In this document: in pieces, positions 41,683 to 50,403 of the stretch | Layout of the letters: the number at the start of each line of letters is the position of its first letter | Numbering within the stretch: position 1 is the first letter of the stretch | Assembly (NCBI GenBank): GCA_013285405.1 | Contig: CP053446.1 | Coordinates: 1,091,985-1,155,984, forward strand | Direction of reading: 5' to 3' | Source: Ignavibacteriota bacterium | Lineage (GTDB): Bacteria > Bacteroidota > Ignavibacteria > Ignavibacteriales > Ignavibacteriaceae | Length of the DNA stretch: 64,000 nucleotides | Position numbers and translations under genes: made by a program | The notes under the pieces: model-generated | Database searches by the model: none | The model's input: only the letters and a program-made list of their open reading frames with translations | Told to the model about the DNA's origin: nothing

Positions 41683-44301
41683 ATGACTTCAAATGAAATA
41701 AGAAATCAGTTTCTTAATTTTTTTAAAGATAAAGATCACAAAATAGTTCACTCTTCACCCGTAGTTCCATTTGATGATCCAACTTTGCTATTTACAAACG
41801 CAGGTATGAATCAATTCAAAGATGTATTTCTCGGAAAAGGAAAACGAGATTATACACGAGCTGTTGATACTCAAAAATGCATTCGTGTTAGCGGTAAACA
41901 CAATGATCTCGAGGAAGTAGGTCACGATACATATCACCACACATTTTTTGAAATGCTCGGCAACTGGTCTTTTGGTGATTACTACAAAGCTGAAGCAATT
42001 GAATGGGCATGGGAACTGCTTACTAAAATATGGAAGCTTCCGAAAGAAAGATTATGGGCAACAGTTTATAAAGATGACGATGAGGCTTTCAATTTATGGA
42101 AAACAAAAACGGATATAAATCCAAAACACATTTTAAAGTTTGGGGAGAAAGATAACTTCTGGGAAATGGGTGATACAGGTCCCTGTGGTCCATGCTCGGA
42201 AATTCATATAAATGTTGGCGATGACTTTGAAAACCCGGAATATGTAAATGCAGGTACTCCCGAGTGCATTGAAATCTGGAATCTTGTTTTTATTCAATAT
42301 AACCGTGATGAAAATGCAAAACTTCACGAGCTTCCGGCTAAACATGTCGATACTGGGATGGGGTTCGAAAGAATTTGTGCGGTTCTTCAAAAGACAAATT
42401 CTAATTACGACACTGATATTTTCTATCCTATAATTGAAGAAATAATTAAGCTGAGTAAAATTAAAATTGAAAAAGATCTTTATGCTGAAGCGAAAGAGAA
42501 ATCAGAAGAAATTAAAATTGCAACCAGAGTAATCGCTGATCATATTCGCTCATTAACTTTTGCAATTGCTGATGGAGCTGTTCCGGGAAATGAAGGGCGT
42601 GGTTATGTTTTAAGAAGAATTTTGCGCAGAGCAGCCAGATATGGAAGAAAAATTAATTTAAATGAACCATTTCTATATCAAATTGTTGATGTATTAGTTC
42701 AAACGATGGGAGATGTATTCCCCGAAATAAAAGAGAAAAAAGACTACGTTAAAAAAGTAATTAAAGGTGAAGAAGAAAGTTTCAATGCAACACTGGATAG
42801 AGGCATTGAGTTATTCGAAGAAATAATTGAAAAGCTGAATAAGAAAAAAGAAAAACAAATTCCCGGCGAAGATGTTTTCAGGCTTTATGATACGTTTGGT
42901 TTTCCGGTTGACCTGACTAACATAATGGCAGTTGAAAAAGGATTTTCAATTGATGAAGTTAAATTCAATGAATTGATGAATCAGCAGAAGGACAGAGCAC
43001 GGGAAGCAACAAAAGAAAAATTCGCTTCCGTAAATGTTGCGTTGAATGATACAAAAGGATTTCAGTTCTCCAGCAATCAGCCGACTGAATTTACCGGCTA
43101 CGATGAACTCGAATCCCATTCAAAGATCACTGGATTAAGACGAGATGGTAATACTGAATTAATTATTCTCGATAAGTCTCCTTTTTATGTGGAAGCCGGC
43201 GGACAGGTTGATGATAAAGGTTTATTAATTACTAAGGAAAATAAATTTAGTGTCATTGATTTGCTGAAAGTTGAAAATAAAATTGTTCACGTGATTGAAA
43301 ATGATCCCGGGAAAATCCTTCAACCGGAAATTGAGTTGACTGCTGAAGTAGATTCCAAACATCGCTGGGATGTCATGCGAAATCATTCTGTTACTCATTT
43401 TCTACATGCTTCTCTGAGAAAAATACTTGGTAATCATGTTCAGCAGGCTGGTTCGTACGTTGGACCGGATCATCTTCGGTTTGATTTTACTCACTTCACC
43501 AAACCAAGTCCGGAGGAATTACGGGATATTGAAATTTTAGTGAATGAACAATTACGACGAAACCTTCCTATGATTCATCATAGAAATATTCCATTTGATG
43601 AAGCAAAGAAAATGGGGGCGTTGATGTTTTTTGGTGACAAGTACGGTGACAAAGTTAATGTTGTTCAGTTCGGTGATTTTTCTATGGAATTCTGCGGCGG
43701 CACTCACGTAAAAAATTCATCTGAAATTGGTTTGTTCAAGATAACAAGTGAAGCATCTGTTGCCAGCGGTGTGAGAAGAATTGAAGCAGTTACCGGAGCC
43801 GGAGTTGAAAAATATATTCAATCACAGCTTGAACATATGAAGCAGTTCAGCCACCGGATTGATGAACTTCTCGATACTAAAAAGAAAATGGAAAAAGAAA
43901 TATCAGATCTCAGGCTGAAAGAAAAACTTGGTCAGCTCGATCATATTCTTTCTTTAAATTCTTCAGAAAAAGGAATAAAAATATTTAAAGGGAAAGTTAT
44001 AGCGGATAACATGGATGAACTTAAATCTTTCGGTGATGAATTACGAAATCAGATGGGAAGCGGGGTTGGTGTTCTTATTTCCCAAATCGAAGATAAGGTT
44101 GGAATTGTTGCTGTTGTCAGCGATGATTTGATTAAAGAAAAAAAACTAAGTGCCGGAAAAATTGTTGGTGAACTTGCAAAACTTGTTGGCGGTGGTGGTG
44201 GTGGTCGTCCTCATCTTGCAACTGCGGGAGGGAAAGACATCTCTGGTATTCCGGCTGCAATAAGCAAGGTTGAGAAAATTTTAAGTGTCTTTATTCAATA
44301 A
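41683..44301 (+). CDS. alaS: Alanine--tRNA ligase
   Basis: The ATG at 41683 is preceded by AAAGGAT; a TTG at 41668 is rejected. The 872-residue enzyme charges tRNA-Ala. Class II motifs are in the first 250 residues (TNAGMNQFKDVFLGKG, then QKCIRVSGKHNDLEEVG). The editing domain has the zinc ligands HSVTHFLHASL and EFCGGTHV. The C-Ala domain has the Gly-rich VGGGGGGRPHLATAGG near the end. Length and domain order are normal. It is followed by an AT-rich inverted repeat and radA. Confidence 0.98.
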   Translation: MTSNEIRNQFLNFFKDKDHKIVHSSPVVPFDDPTLLFTNAGMNQFKDVFLGKGKRDYTRAVDTQKCIRVSGKHNDLEEVGHDTYHHTFFEMLGNWSFGDYYKAEAIEWAWELLTKIWKLPKERLWATVYKDDDEAFNLWKTKTDINPKHILKFGEKDNFWEMGDTGPCGPCSEIHINVGDDFENPEYVNAGTPECIEIWNLVFIQYNRDENAKLHELPAKHVDTGMGFERICAVLQKTNSNYDTDIFYPIIEEIIKLSKIKIEKDLYAEAKEKSEEIKIATRVIADHIRSLTFAIADGAVPGNEGRGYVLRRILRRAARYGRKINLNEPFLYQIVDVLVQTMGDVFPEIKEKKDYVKKVIKGEEESFNATLDRGIELFEEIIEKLNKKKEKQIPGEDVFRLYDTFGFPVDLTNIMAVEKGFSIDEVKFNELMNQQKDRAREATKEKFASVNVALNDTKGFQFSSNQPTEFTGYDELESHSKITGLRRDGNTELIILDKSPFYVEAGGQVDDKGLLITKENKFSVIDLLKVENKIVHVIENDPGKILQPEIELTAEVDSKHRWDVMRNHSVTHFLHASLRKILGNHVQQAGSYVGPDHLRFDFTHFTKPSPEELRDIEILVNEQLRRNLPMIHHRNIPFDEAKKMGALMFFGDKYGDKVNVVQFGDFSMEFCGGTHVKNSSEIGLFKITSEASVASGVRRIEAVTGAGVEKYIQSQLEHMKQFSHRIDELLDTKKKMEKEISDLRLKEKLGQLDHILSLNSSEKGIKIFKGKVIADNMDELKSFGDELRNQMGSGVGVLISQIEDKVGIVAVVSDDLIKEKKLSAGKIVGELAKLVGGGGGGRPHLATAGGKDISGIPAAISKVEKILSVFIQ

Positions 44302-44366
44302 TTAAAAATTCAAATGTCAATAGTCAAAAAAATATTTTGAATTTTGAGTTTTAATTTTTTGACTTT
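44300..44366. repeat. AT-rich inverted repeat between alaS and radA
   Basis: The 70-bp spacer has words such as AATTAAAAATTCAAA and AGTCAAAAAAAT in the first half. Their complements (TTTGAATTTTGAG, TTTTAATT, ATTTTTTGACT) are in the second half, in shuffled order. The radA ATG follows five bases later. Confidence 0.65.
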
Positions 44367-44371
44367 GGAAA

Positions 44372-45724
44372 ATGTCTAAAACAAGAATAAAATACATCTG
44401 CTCAAACTGCGGTTACGAGTCACTTCGCTGGTTAGGTAAGTGCCCGGAATGTGAAAGCTGGAATTCTTTTATTGAAGAAATAATAGAAACCTCCAAACGA
44501 AAGCCGGTCATCTCAAAATCAAAATACGAGATAAATACAATTGATTCTATTTCAGCAAATGAAGAAGACAGAATTAAAACGGGAATAACTGAATTCGATC
44601 GTGTACTTGGTGGAGGTTTGATGCCGGGTTCTGTGATTCTTCTGGGAGGAGATCCGGGAATTGGAAAATCAACACTTGCAATGCAGGCAACTGCTAACAT
44701 CAATAGAAAAGTTCTTTATGCAACCGGAGAAGAATCGGAGAAACAAATAAAACTGAGAGCCAGCAGATTGAAAATAAAATCTTCTGAATTTTTTGTTCAT
44801 GCAGAAACAAACCTTTCAGATATAATCGGTGCGATCAACCAATTATCTCCTTCTGTGGTTGTGATTGATTCAATTCAAACGATGTACAGAAGTGAGCTGG
44901 ATAATTCACCCGGAACGATTACACAAATCAGAGAATGTACTGCTCTACTTATGGAAGAAGCCAAGAAGAAACATTACTGTGTAATCATTATCGGGCACGT
45001 AACAAAAGAAGGAATGATAGCCGGGCCAAAATTACTTGAGCACATAGTTGATACAGTCATTCAGTTTGAAGGTGAATCAAACCATTCATTCCGGATTCTG
45101 CGCGCACAAAAAAATCGTTTCGGTAGTACAAATGAAATTGGTGTATTCGAAATGCATGAAGATGGACTGCGTGAAGTCAATAACCCGAGTGAATTATTTT
45201 TAAGTGAAAGAGAAAAACAAACTCCCGGTTCTGTTGTTACATCAAGTATAGAAGGAACTCGTCCAATTCTTCTAGAAGTTCAGGCACTTGTAACACCATC
45301 CAATTACGGTTATCCGCAAAGAGTTTCAAATGGATTTGATCAAAGAAGGCTTTCAATTTTACTTGCAGTACTAGAGAAAAGAGCGAACGTTCGTGTTTCG
45401 GCAGCAAATGTTTTTGTGAACATAGCAGGAGGAATTCGAATAACAGAACCGGCGGCAGATCTTGCAGTTTGTTCTGCAATTGCTTCAAGTCTTCTTGATA
45501 AAATCATTGGCAATCAAACGATTATCATCGGTGAAGTCGGGCTCGGCGGTGAAATAAGAAGTGTTGGTCATATTGAAAAACGAATTCAGGAAGCAAAGAA
45601 ATTAGGATTCAAATCCGCACTTATTCCCTATCGAAATACTAAAGAATTAAAGTCCTCAGAAGGAATAACGATTAATTCATACGAATATTTAGACCAGGTT
45701 ATAAAGGAGATTTTGACAAATTGA
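44372..45724 (+). CDS. radA: DNA repair protein RadA (Sms)
   Basis: RadA is a RecA-like motor that drives branch migration of recombination intermediates. The 450-residue protein has the N-terminal C4 zinc finger (ICSNCGYESLRWLGKCPECE), Walker A in GGDPGIGKST, Walker B in VVVIDSIQTM, the RadA-specific RAQKNRFGSTNEIGVFEM, and a C-terminal Lon-like domain (ADLAVCSAIASSLLDK, GEVGLGGEIRSVGHIEKRIQ). All parts are present at normal length. Its start lies directly behind the AT-rich inverted repeat, with GGAAA as a weak ribosome-binding site. Confidence 0.98.
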   Translation: MSKTRIKYICSNCGYESLRWLGKCPECESWNSFIEEIIETSKRKPVISKSKYEINTIDSISANEEDRIKTGITEFDRVLGGGLMPGSVILLGGDPGIGKSTLAMQATANINRKVLYATGEESEKQIKLRASRLKIKSSEFFVHAETNLSDIIGAINQLSPSVVVIDSIQTMYRSELDNSPGTITQIRECTALLMEEAKKKHYCVIIIGHVTKEGMIAGPKLLEHIVDTVIQFEGESNHSFRILRAQKNRFGSTNEIGVFEMHEDGLREVNNPSELFLSEREKQTPGSVVTSSIEGTRPILLEVQALVTPSNYGYPQRVSNGFDQRRLSILLAVLEKRANVRVSAANVFVNIAGGIRITEPAADLAVCSAIASSLLDKIIGNQTIIIGEVGLGGEIRSVGHIEKRIQEAKKLGFKSALIPYRNTKELKSSEGITINSYEYLDQVIKEILTN

Positions 45725-45848
45725 AGTGATTTTAAGCTTTTCTAACTCAAAATTTATTAATAATACCTATTGAGAGTTTAGCAAGTCTTTTTATATTTTT
45801 ATGTGTGGCTTTTGCCATAATGTTATTTAACTATCAATTGAGGTTCTA

Positions 45849-46106
45849 GTGAGTAAAAAACTTTTTGTGGGAAGTCTCCCATGGGCAGTCAACGACGAAA
45901 GTTTAAAACAAGCTTTCGCTCCATACGGTAAAGTTGTTTCTGCCACAGTTGTAACAGATCGCCGGTCCGGACGTTCGAAAGGATTTGGTTTCGTGGAAAT
46001 GGAAAATGATTCCGAAGCCAAAGCAGCTATCGACGCATTAAATGGTTCTGAGCTTAGCGGCAGGAACATTGTTGTGAACGAAGCAAAACCAAAGGAAAAA
46101 GAATAG
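45849..46106 (+). CDS. RRM-domain RNA-binding protein
   Basis: This 85-residue single RRM protein has RNP2 as KLFVGSLPW and RNP1 as SKGFGFVEM, with the aromatic residues used for RNA stacking. It also has the usual SGRSKGFGF loop and a short charged tail. The start is GTG at 45849. Such proteins are common in Bacteroidota and cyanobacteria, where some are cold-responsive. The 125-bp upstream region may be a 5' UTR. A terminator follows. Confidence 0.95.
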   Translation: MSKKLFVGSLPWAVNDESLKQAFAPYGKVVSATVVTDRRSGRSKGFGFVEMENDSEAKAAIDALNGSELSGRNIVVNEAKPKEKE

Positions 46107-46140
46107 GAATAAAACCTTTACGGCTTAATTTGTTTATTGA

Positions 46141-46168
46141 AGCGCTCATCTTTCGGGCGCTTTTTTAT
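46141..46168 (+). terminator. Intrinsic terminator of the RRM gene
   Basis: AGCGCTC and GGGCGCT form a 7-bp stem with one G-U pair and a 7-base loop, followed by TTTTTATTTT. Confidence 0.85.
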
Positions 46169-46195
46169 TTTAAAATTGAATGACTATTCACTCAG

Positions 46196-46285
46196 TCAAA
46201 ACGCAAACGTATTCAGACTAACCACAAAATTATTGTTTCCCCTGTAATTTAATCCTGCCTGCCAGCAGGCAGGTTCCAGGCAAAC
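46196..46285 (-). pseudogene. Remnant of the 3' end of a DUF5686-protein paralogue
   Basis: On the minus strand this reads FAWN, an inserted LPAGRQD, then LNYRGNNNFVVSLNTFAF and a stop. The intact gene just upstream ends FAWKLNYRGSNNFVISINTF followed by AF and a stop. The remnant begins 8 bp after the intact stop codon. A 20-bp palindrome (46254-46273) lies within it and is absent from the intact copy. Confidence 0.88.
46254..46273. repeat. CCTGCCTGCC/GCAGGCAGG palindrome in the gene-tail remnant
   Basis: A near-perfect 20-bp palindrome. Alignment with the intact gene's 3' end shows that it was inserted between AATTTAAT and TTCCAGGCAAAC. When translated it gives LPAGRQ, as in valS at 63591. 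Confidence 0.85.
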
Positions 46286-46293
46286 ATTAAATT

Positions 46294-48708
46294 TTAAAAT
46301 GCGAATGTATTAATACTTATTACAAAATTATTACTTCCTCTGTAATTCAGTTTCCACGCAAACTCAAGCTGAAAAGGAATTATTCCCTGCCCCAGTCCAA
46401 AACCAATTTCATAAAATGGCTTGTTGAATGTTTTTATTTCAACCGGAAGAAGTGCCGCAGACTCATCTCCAATTTCCGTAATTGTCGAGTTAAAGAAAAC
46501 ATTAAGAGTTATTTCCCAATCCTTAAATCCCGGAACCTTCAGCAGCTTGAATATTTCATCGCGGAAGTTGTATTCAAGATTCATTGTCGCGACTCTTTCG
46601 CCAAATATTTCATTCACTTTCAAAGTCCTGAACGTAAATGATTTTGAAAGCAGGTTAATATTACCCGGTAAAGCGTACATATCCTGGTACGGCAAAGCAC
46701 TAACATTATACATTCCGAAAAGATCCAGATTAATGAATGAAGAACGAAAAGTTGGTATGTAGTTGTTTATGTAAAACCTGTAAGTTGTAAAATTCAGATC
46801 GCTGCTTAACCAGTCCTTATTTGAATGAGTCACATCGCCTTCAAAAGTTGTGTAGTAATCTCCTGAGAAAGCTCTCCTCCGGAAATAACCGTCTTCAATG
46901 TAATCTCTAAAGTCAAGTTTGAATCCGGCAGTAAGTGCGTTTATTGTAGCTTCATAAATATTAGGATTAATCGGATACTCTCTGTCTTTTTTAAAGAATG
47001 AAAAATCTGTATTGTTCTGTGCGCTTTTATCTTTTCTATTCAAAAATCCTGCACTCAAAGCAAGCACGGGAAAAACTTCACTTTCAACTTTGAAATCAAA
47101 TCCTGCAGAGTAGTAATAATTTCGGAATTCTTCTTTATTCAGTAACGCTAATAGTGAAGCCGTCAGATCAGCATATTCATCAGAAGAACCGAAAAGAATT
47201 TTGATTGTATTGTATGCATTAAGATTAAGTGAAGTTGTCCTGTAATCACCAAGCAGGTATTCAAATGAAAAATCTGTTTTGAATCTTTTATCAGAAAATC
47301 CGTACGCAAAATCAATATCTGAGTTCAGCCGTTGATCAAAATAATCTTCAAAATAAAATCCGAGTCTTGGAGTAAAACCTTCTACCCTGTTGAACCTCCA
47401 AAAATTGAGTGTTCCATTTATTGAAAAGTTTTCCGAAAAGTATGTTCGCGTACTTACCCACGAAAACTGATCCCAGAATGAAAAAGGCAGCTTCTGAAGA
47501 CTATCAATTCTTTCATAAGCTGTTGTTTCTTCATTTGTATTGGGAATTGTTTGGGTGGTCGTCCAATAAAGCGAATCTTTTTTATCAGCATCAGGAAGAA
47601 CTGTAACTATAGCTTTGTTAAAAATATCATCACTCAGCTCAGGATTAATTTTGTAATCGTAGAGAATTGTATTCAGCTCAAAACCAAAATCAACCAGCCC
47701 GAGAACATTTCCTTTTGCAAAAAGTCTGTAATCGACCGGCATATAAATATCATCGTAACTTGTAAATTGCTGGAAGATACTAATTGTATCAAAAATTCCA
47801 CCGATGTTTGCTGAACGATTCAACTCAAGCTCAACCTGTATGAGTTCATAAGTGCTGTCGTTAATAAAAATACTTCCCTGAAATCCCGGATCGTCAGGGC
47901 TTTCAGTTTTAAAATTCAGCTTATAAACTTTTCTTTCATTCTTCATAACCATCCCGTCGATGTAATAGTAATAATATTCGAGTGCATCATCAGCAATTGG
48001 TCCGGGCAGTCTGCCTCCGAAAAATCTTATATCATCTTCATAAAAATTTTGAATCAACCTGCCTCCGGTCAGAGTATTAATTGTTGGAGGGAAGTTTGCA
48101 CTTTGTTTTCTGGCGATAATAATTTCTTTATAATGATCTGGCTTTTTGAAAAAACCTTTGCTTTGATTTTCAAGTATTCCGGTGATTTTCAACTTCTCTG
48201 AATCTGATTCAGTATCGACACCAGCCGAAACTGATCTTCCTCTTGCACTGATTTCATCTGTTGTTCTGATCAGTCCTTTAGTATATGCTTCAAACTCATA
48301 GGTGTTCAGTTTTGAATTTCTCTCCTTCTTCTTTTCAATAGCTTTTCTGATAATTTGAAGCGCCGGATTCTCCCCGGGAAGAATTACAATTTCCGGTAAA
48401 ATTATTTTCATTTTTTTCAGAGAGAAGTTCACATCATATTTATTTTTATTCAGATTAACTTCTATCGTATCAGAATAATAACCAATATATGAAGCGACTA
48501 AAAAATAATTCCCTTCTGCGAGTTTTATTTCGTAATCACCAGATAGATTTGCTGCTGTGCCTGAAGTAGTATTCAGAACCCGGATATTGGAATATGGCAG
48601 GGCTTCATTTGTCAGCGAATCAGTTATTTTTCCTGATATTGTGAAAGGTTGAGCAATAATTTCAGTGGCGATTAGAAACAGGATAACGTTAATGTAAAAT
48701 AAATTCAT
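46294..48708 (-). CDS. DUF5686 / CarboxypepD_reg-like outer-membrane protein
   Basis: The ATG at 48708 starts a signal peptide (MNLFYINVILFLIATEIIAQ); a TTG 36 bases upstream is rejected. Residues 21-105 form a carboxypeptidase-regulatory-like domain (FTISGKITDSLTNEALPYSN, SGTAANLSGDYEIKLAEGNY). A middle domain follows with IVILPGENPALQIIRKAIEK and NTYEFEAYTKG. The rest is a large beta-barrel ending LNYRGSNNFVISINTFAF. This is the architecture of DUF5686 proteins of Bacteroidota, which are predicted outer-membrane proteins of unknown substrate. A decayed second copy of its last 22 codons lies 8 bp downstream. Confidence 0.9.
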   Translation of the reverse strand: MNLFYINVILFLIATEIIAQPFTISGKITDSLTNEALPYSNIRVLNTTSGTAANLSGDYEIKLAEGNYFLVASYIGYYSDTIEVNLNKNKYDVNFSLKKMKIILPEIVILPGENPALQIIRKAIEKKKERNSKLNTYEFEAYTKGLIRTTDEISARGRSVSAGVDTESDSEKLKITGILENQSKGFFKKPDHYKEIIIARKQSANFPPTINTLTGGRLIQNFYEDDIRFFGGRLPGPIADDALEYYYYYIDGMVMKNERKVYKLNFKTESPDDPGFQGSIFINDSTYELIQVELELNRSANIGGIFDTISIFQQFTSYDDIYMPVDYRLFAKGNVLGLVDFGFELNTILYDYKINPELSDDIFNKAIVTVLPDADKKDSLYWTTTQTIPNTNEETTAYERIDSLQKLPFSFWDQFSWVSTRTYFSENFSINGTLNFWRFNRVEGFTPRLGFYFEDYFDQRLNSDIDFAYGFSDKRFKTDFSFEYLLGDYRTTSLNLNAYNTIKILFGSSDEYADLTASLLALLNKEEFRNYYYSAGFDFKVESEVFPVLALSAGFLNRKDKSAQNNTDFSFFKKDREYPINPNIYEATINALTAGFKLDFRDYIEDGYFRRRAFSGDYYTTFEGDVTHSNKDWLSSDLNFTTYRFYINNYIPTFRSSFINLDLFGMYNVSALPYQDMYALPGNINLLSKSFTFRTLKVNEIFGERVATMNLEYNFRDEIFKLLKVPGFKDWEITLNVFFNSTITEIGDESAALLPVEIKTFNKPFYEIGFGLGQGIIPFQLEFAWKLNYRGSNNFVISINTFAF

Positions 48709-48832
48709 AAAGAAAAGATTGTTATGGTATTTCAAAGGTAACAAAAAGCTGTTTTAGTATTAAGAAAAATTTTTGTGTTATAATTGTTTGGTTAATCTGT
48801 TTATCTTTTCAAAGAAAAAAAATTAATTGAAT

Positions 48833-49564
48833 ATGAATTACAGAATTTTAATCCCGGTACTCTTCATTCTTGCTTCTATAACATTGTTCTCACAAGAACA
48901 AACATCAACCGAAACCGACCCGGTAAACATAACCGCACAAGGTGTTATAAATAAATATATCTACGCTATAGGCGGAATAGATAAATTTAAGAGCGTAATG
49001 GACAGAACAACGGAAATGACCGGAACAGCAATGAACCAGCCCATTAGCATAATAGTAAAACAAAAATATCCCGATAAACTTTTCCAGGAACTTAAAGCCG
49101 GTGAAGTAACGCAGTTGCTTTACTATAGTAATGGAAAAGGAACGATGGTAATCGGTACAGAAAAAACAGAAATTGATAAAAAAGAACTTGAACGGCTGAT
49201 GATGGATGCAACAATGCAGTTACTGCTTAATCCGGACAGTTTTGGAGTTAAAACAGAATTTTTAGGAATTGAGTGTGTTGACAGCGTAGATTGTTATGCA
49301 ATCAAATTGACATTACCGTCAGGAATTCGCTGGTTTCAATATTACAGCATGGAAACTGATTTAAAGTTTAAAGAGACGAAAGAAATCCAAACCAAGCAGG
49401 GATTGTTCGAACAGGAAACTTACTTCTCAGATTATCGCGACGTCGATGGTTTGAAGTTTCCTTTTGCCATTAAACAACATATCGGTTTGCAGGAAATTGA
49501 ACTGACTGTTACAAGCATTGAAATTAATACGGGATTGGATGATAGTGTTTTTGAAATGAAATAA
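48833..49564 (+). CDS. Exported LolA-like lipoprotein-sorting-fold protein
   Basis: This 243-residue protein starts at ATG 48833 with a signal peptide (MNYRILIPVLFILASITLFS). The mature part has GVINKYIYAIGGIDKFKSVM, a long run of alternating strands (TGTAMNQPISIIVKQKYPDK), and FSDYRDVDGLKFPFAIKQHI near the end. This matches the LolA/LolB-like or outer-membrane lipoprotein-sorting fold often found in Bacteroidota, often beside peptidases. The binding partner is unknown. A strong terminator follows. Confidence 0.75.
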   Translation: MNYRILIPVLFILASITLFSQEQTSTETDPVNITAQGVINKYIYAIGGIDKFKSVMDRTTEMTGTAMNQPISIIVKQKYPDKLFQELKAGEVTQLLYYSNGKGTMVIGTEKTEIDKKELERLMMDATMQLLLNPDSFGVKTEFLGIECVDSVDCYAIKLTLPSGIRWFQYYSMETDLKFKETKEIQTKQGLFEQETYFSDYRDVDGLKFPFAIKQHIGLQEIELTVTSIEINTGLDDSVFEMK

Positions 49565-49580
49565 ACAAAGCCCCACCCAA

Positions 49581-49605
49581 CCCTCCCCGAAGGGGAGGGC
49601 TTTTT
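49581..49605 (+). terminator. GC-rich intrinsic terminator
   Basis: CCCTCCCC, loop GAA, then GGGGAGGG followed by CTTTTTG, 17 bp after the stop of the LolA-like gene. Confidence 0.9.
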
Positions 49606-49633
49606 GATTATTTAATTAATTCTTTTATAAATA

Positions 49634-50248
49634 GTGAAAACCAAAAAATACTCGGCGATTGTTTTTGATCTTGGAATGGTTCTTATACCTTTCGATTACA
49701 ATATCGCTGTAAAAAAATTTAATCAAATTGAAAATCATCTTGGTGACAGATTTATTGAATATTATAATTCTAATTATCATCTTCACAGGAATTTTGAAAA
49801 AGGTCTGATGACTGAATCTGAATTTCTAAATGAAATGCTGACCATTGTTGACCATAAAATTGATACAGAAACTTTCTGTAAAATATATTCTGAAATTTTC
49901 TCAACAAATGAAAGTGTTGTTTCTCTATTACCTGTACTTAAAAAGAATTACAAATTATTTCTACTTTCTAATACAAACTCAATCCACCGAAAATTCGGAT
50001 GGCAGCAATGTGAGTTCATCAAATATTTTGATAAACTTATCCTCTCTTATGAAGTAAAATCATTAAAACCTGAAGAGGAAATCTATCGTGCTGTTGAAAC
50101 TGCATCTGGTTTCCCATCTTCAGAGCATTTTTATATTGATGATATTCAGGAATATGTTGATGCAGCAATAAAACTTGGCTGGGATGCAGTTCAGTTTGTT
50201 GATTATGATAAGTTATTAAACGATCTTAAGACCAAAAACATATTATAG
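49634..50248 (+). CDS. HAD-family hydrolase
   Basis: This 204-residue HAD-IA phosphatase starts with GTG at 49634. Motif I is IVFDLGMVLIPFD (nucleophile Asp; the usual second Asp position reads Gly), motif II is LFLLSNTNS, motif III is the Lys in SYEVKSLKPEEEIY, and motif IV is FYIDDIQEYVDAA. The Asp-to-Gly change in motif I (DLGMV for DxDGT) is common in the IA subgroup that includes glucose-1-phosphatase-like YihX proteins. The substrate is unknown. Confidence 0.9.
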   Translation: MKTKKYSAIVFDLGMVLIPFDYNIAVKKFNQIENHLGDRFIEYYNSNYHLHRNFEKGLMTESEFLNEMLTIVDHKIDTETFCKIYSEIFSTNESVVSLLPVLKKNYKLFLLSNTNSIHRKFGWQQCEFIKYFDKLILSYEVKSLKPEEEIYRAVETASGFPSSEHFYIDDIQEYVDAAIKLGWDAVQFVDYDKLLNDLKTKNIL

Positions 50249-50400
50249 TTTTTGGTTGATTGGTTTGTAGTTTTAGTTAATCAGTTTTTGGCTCTGGATA
50301 TGTGATTTATAGTTATAGTCTAAATTCCATAATTCCAGAACCAATTAACCAAAACAAGAAACCGAAAAACTAAATCCAATAACTTAAATCCAATAACTAA
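50249..50400. repeat. AT-rich inverted repeat between the HAD and NRDE genes
   Basis: The left arm (50249-50297) ends GTTTTTGGCTCTGGA and contains GGTTGATTGG. The right arm (50334-50400) begins TCCAGAACCAATTAACC and continues with complements of the left-arm words in altered order, including a duplicated AATCCAATAACT. The central 36 bases form the loop. The next start codon follows at once. Confidence 0.65.
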
Positions 50401-50403
50401 AAA

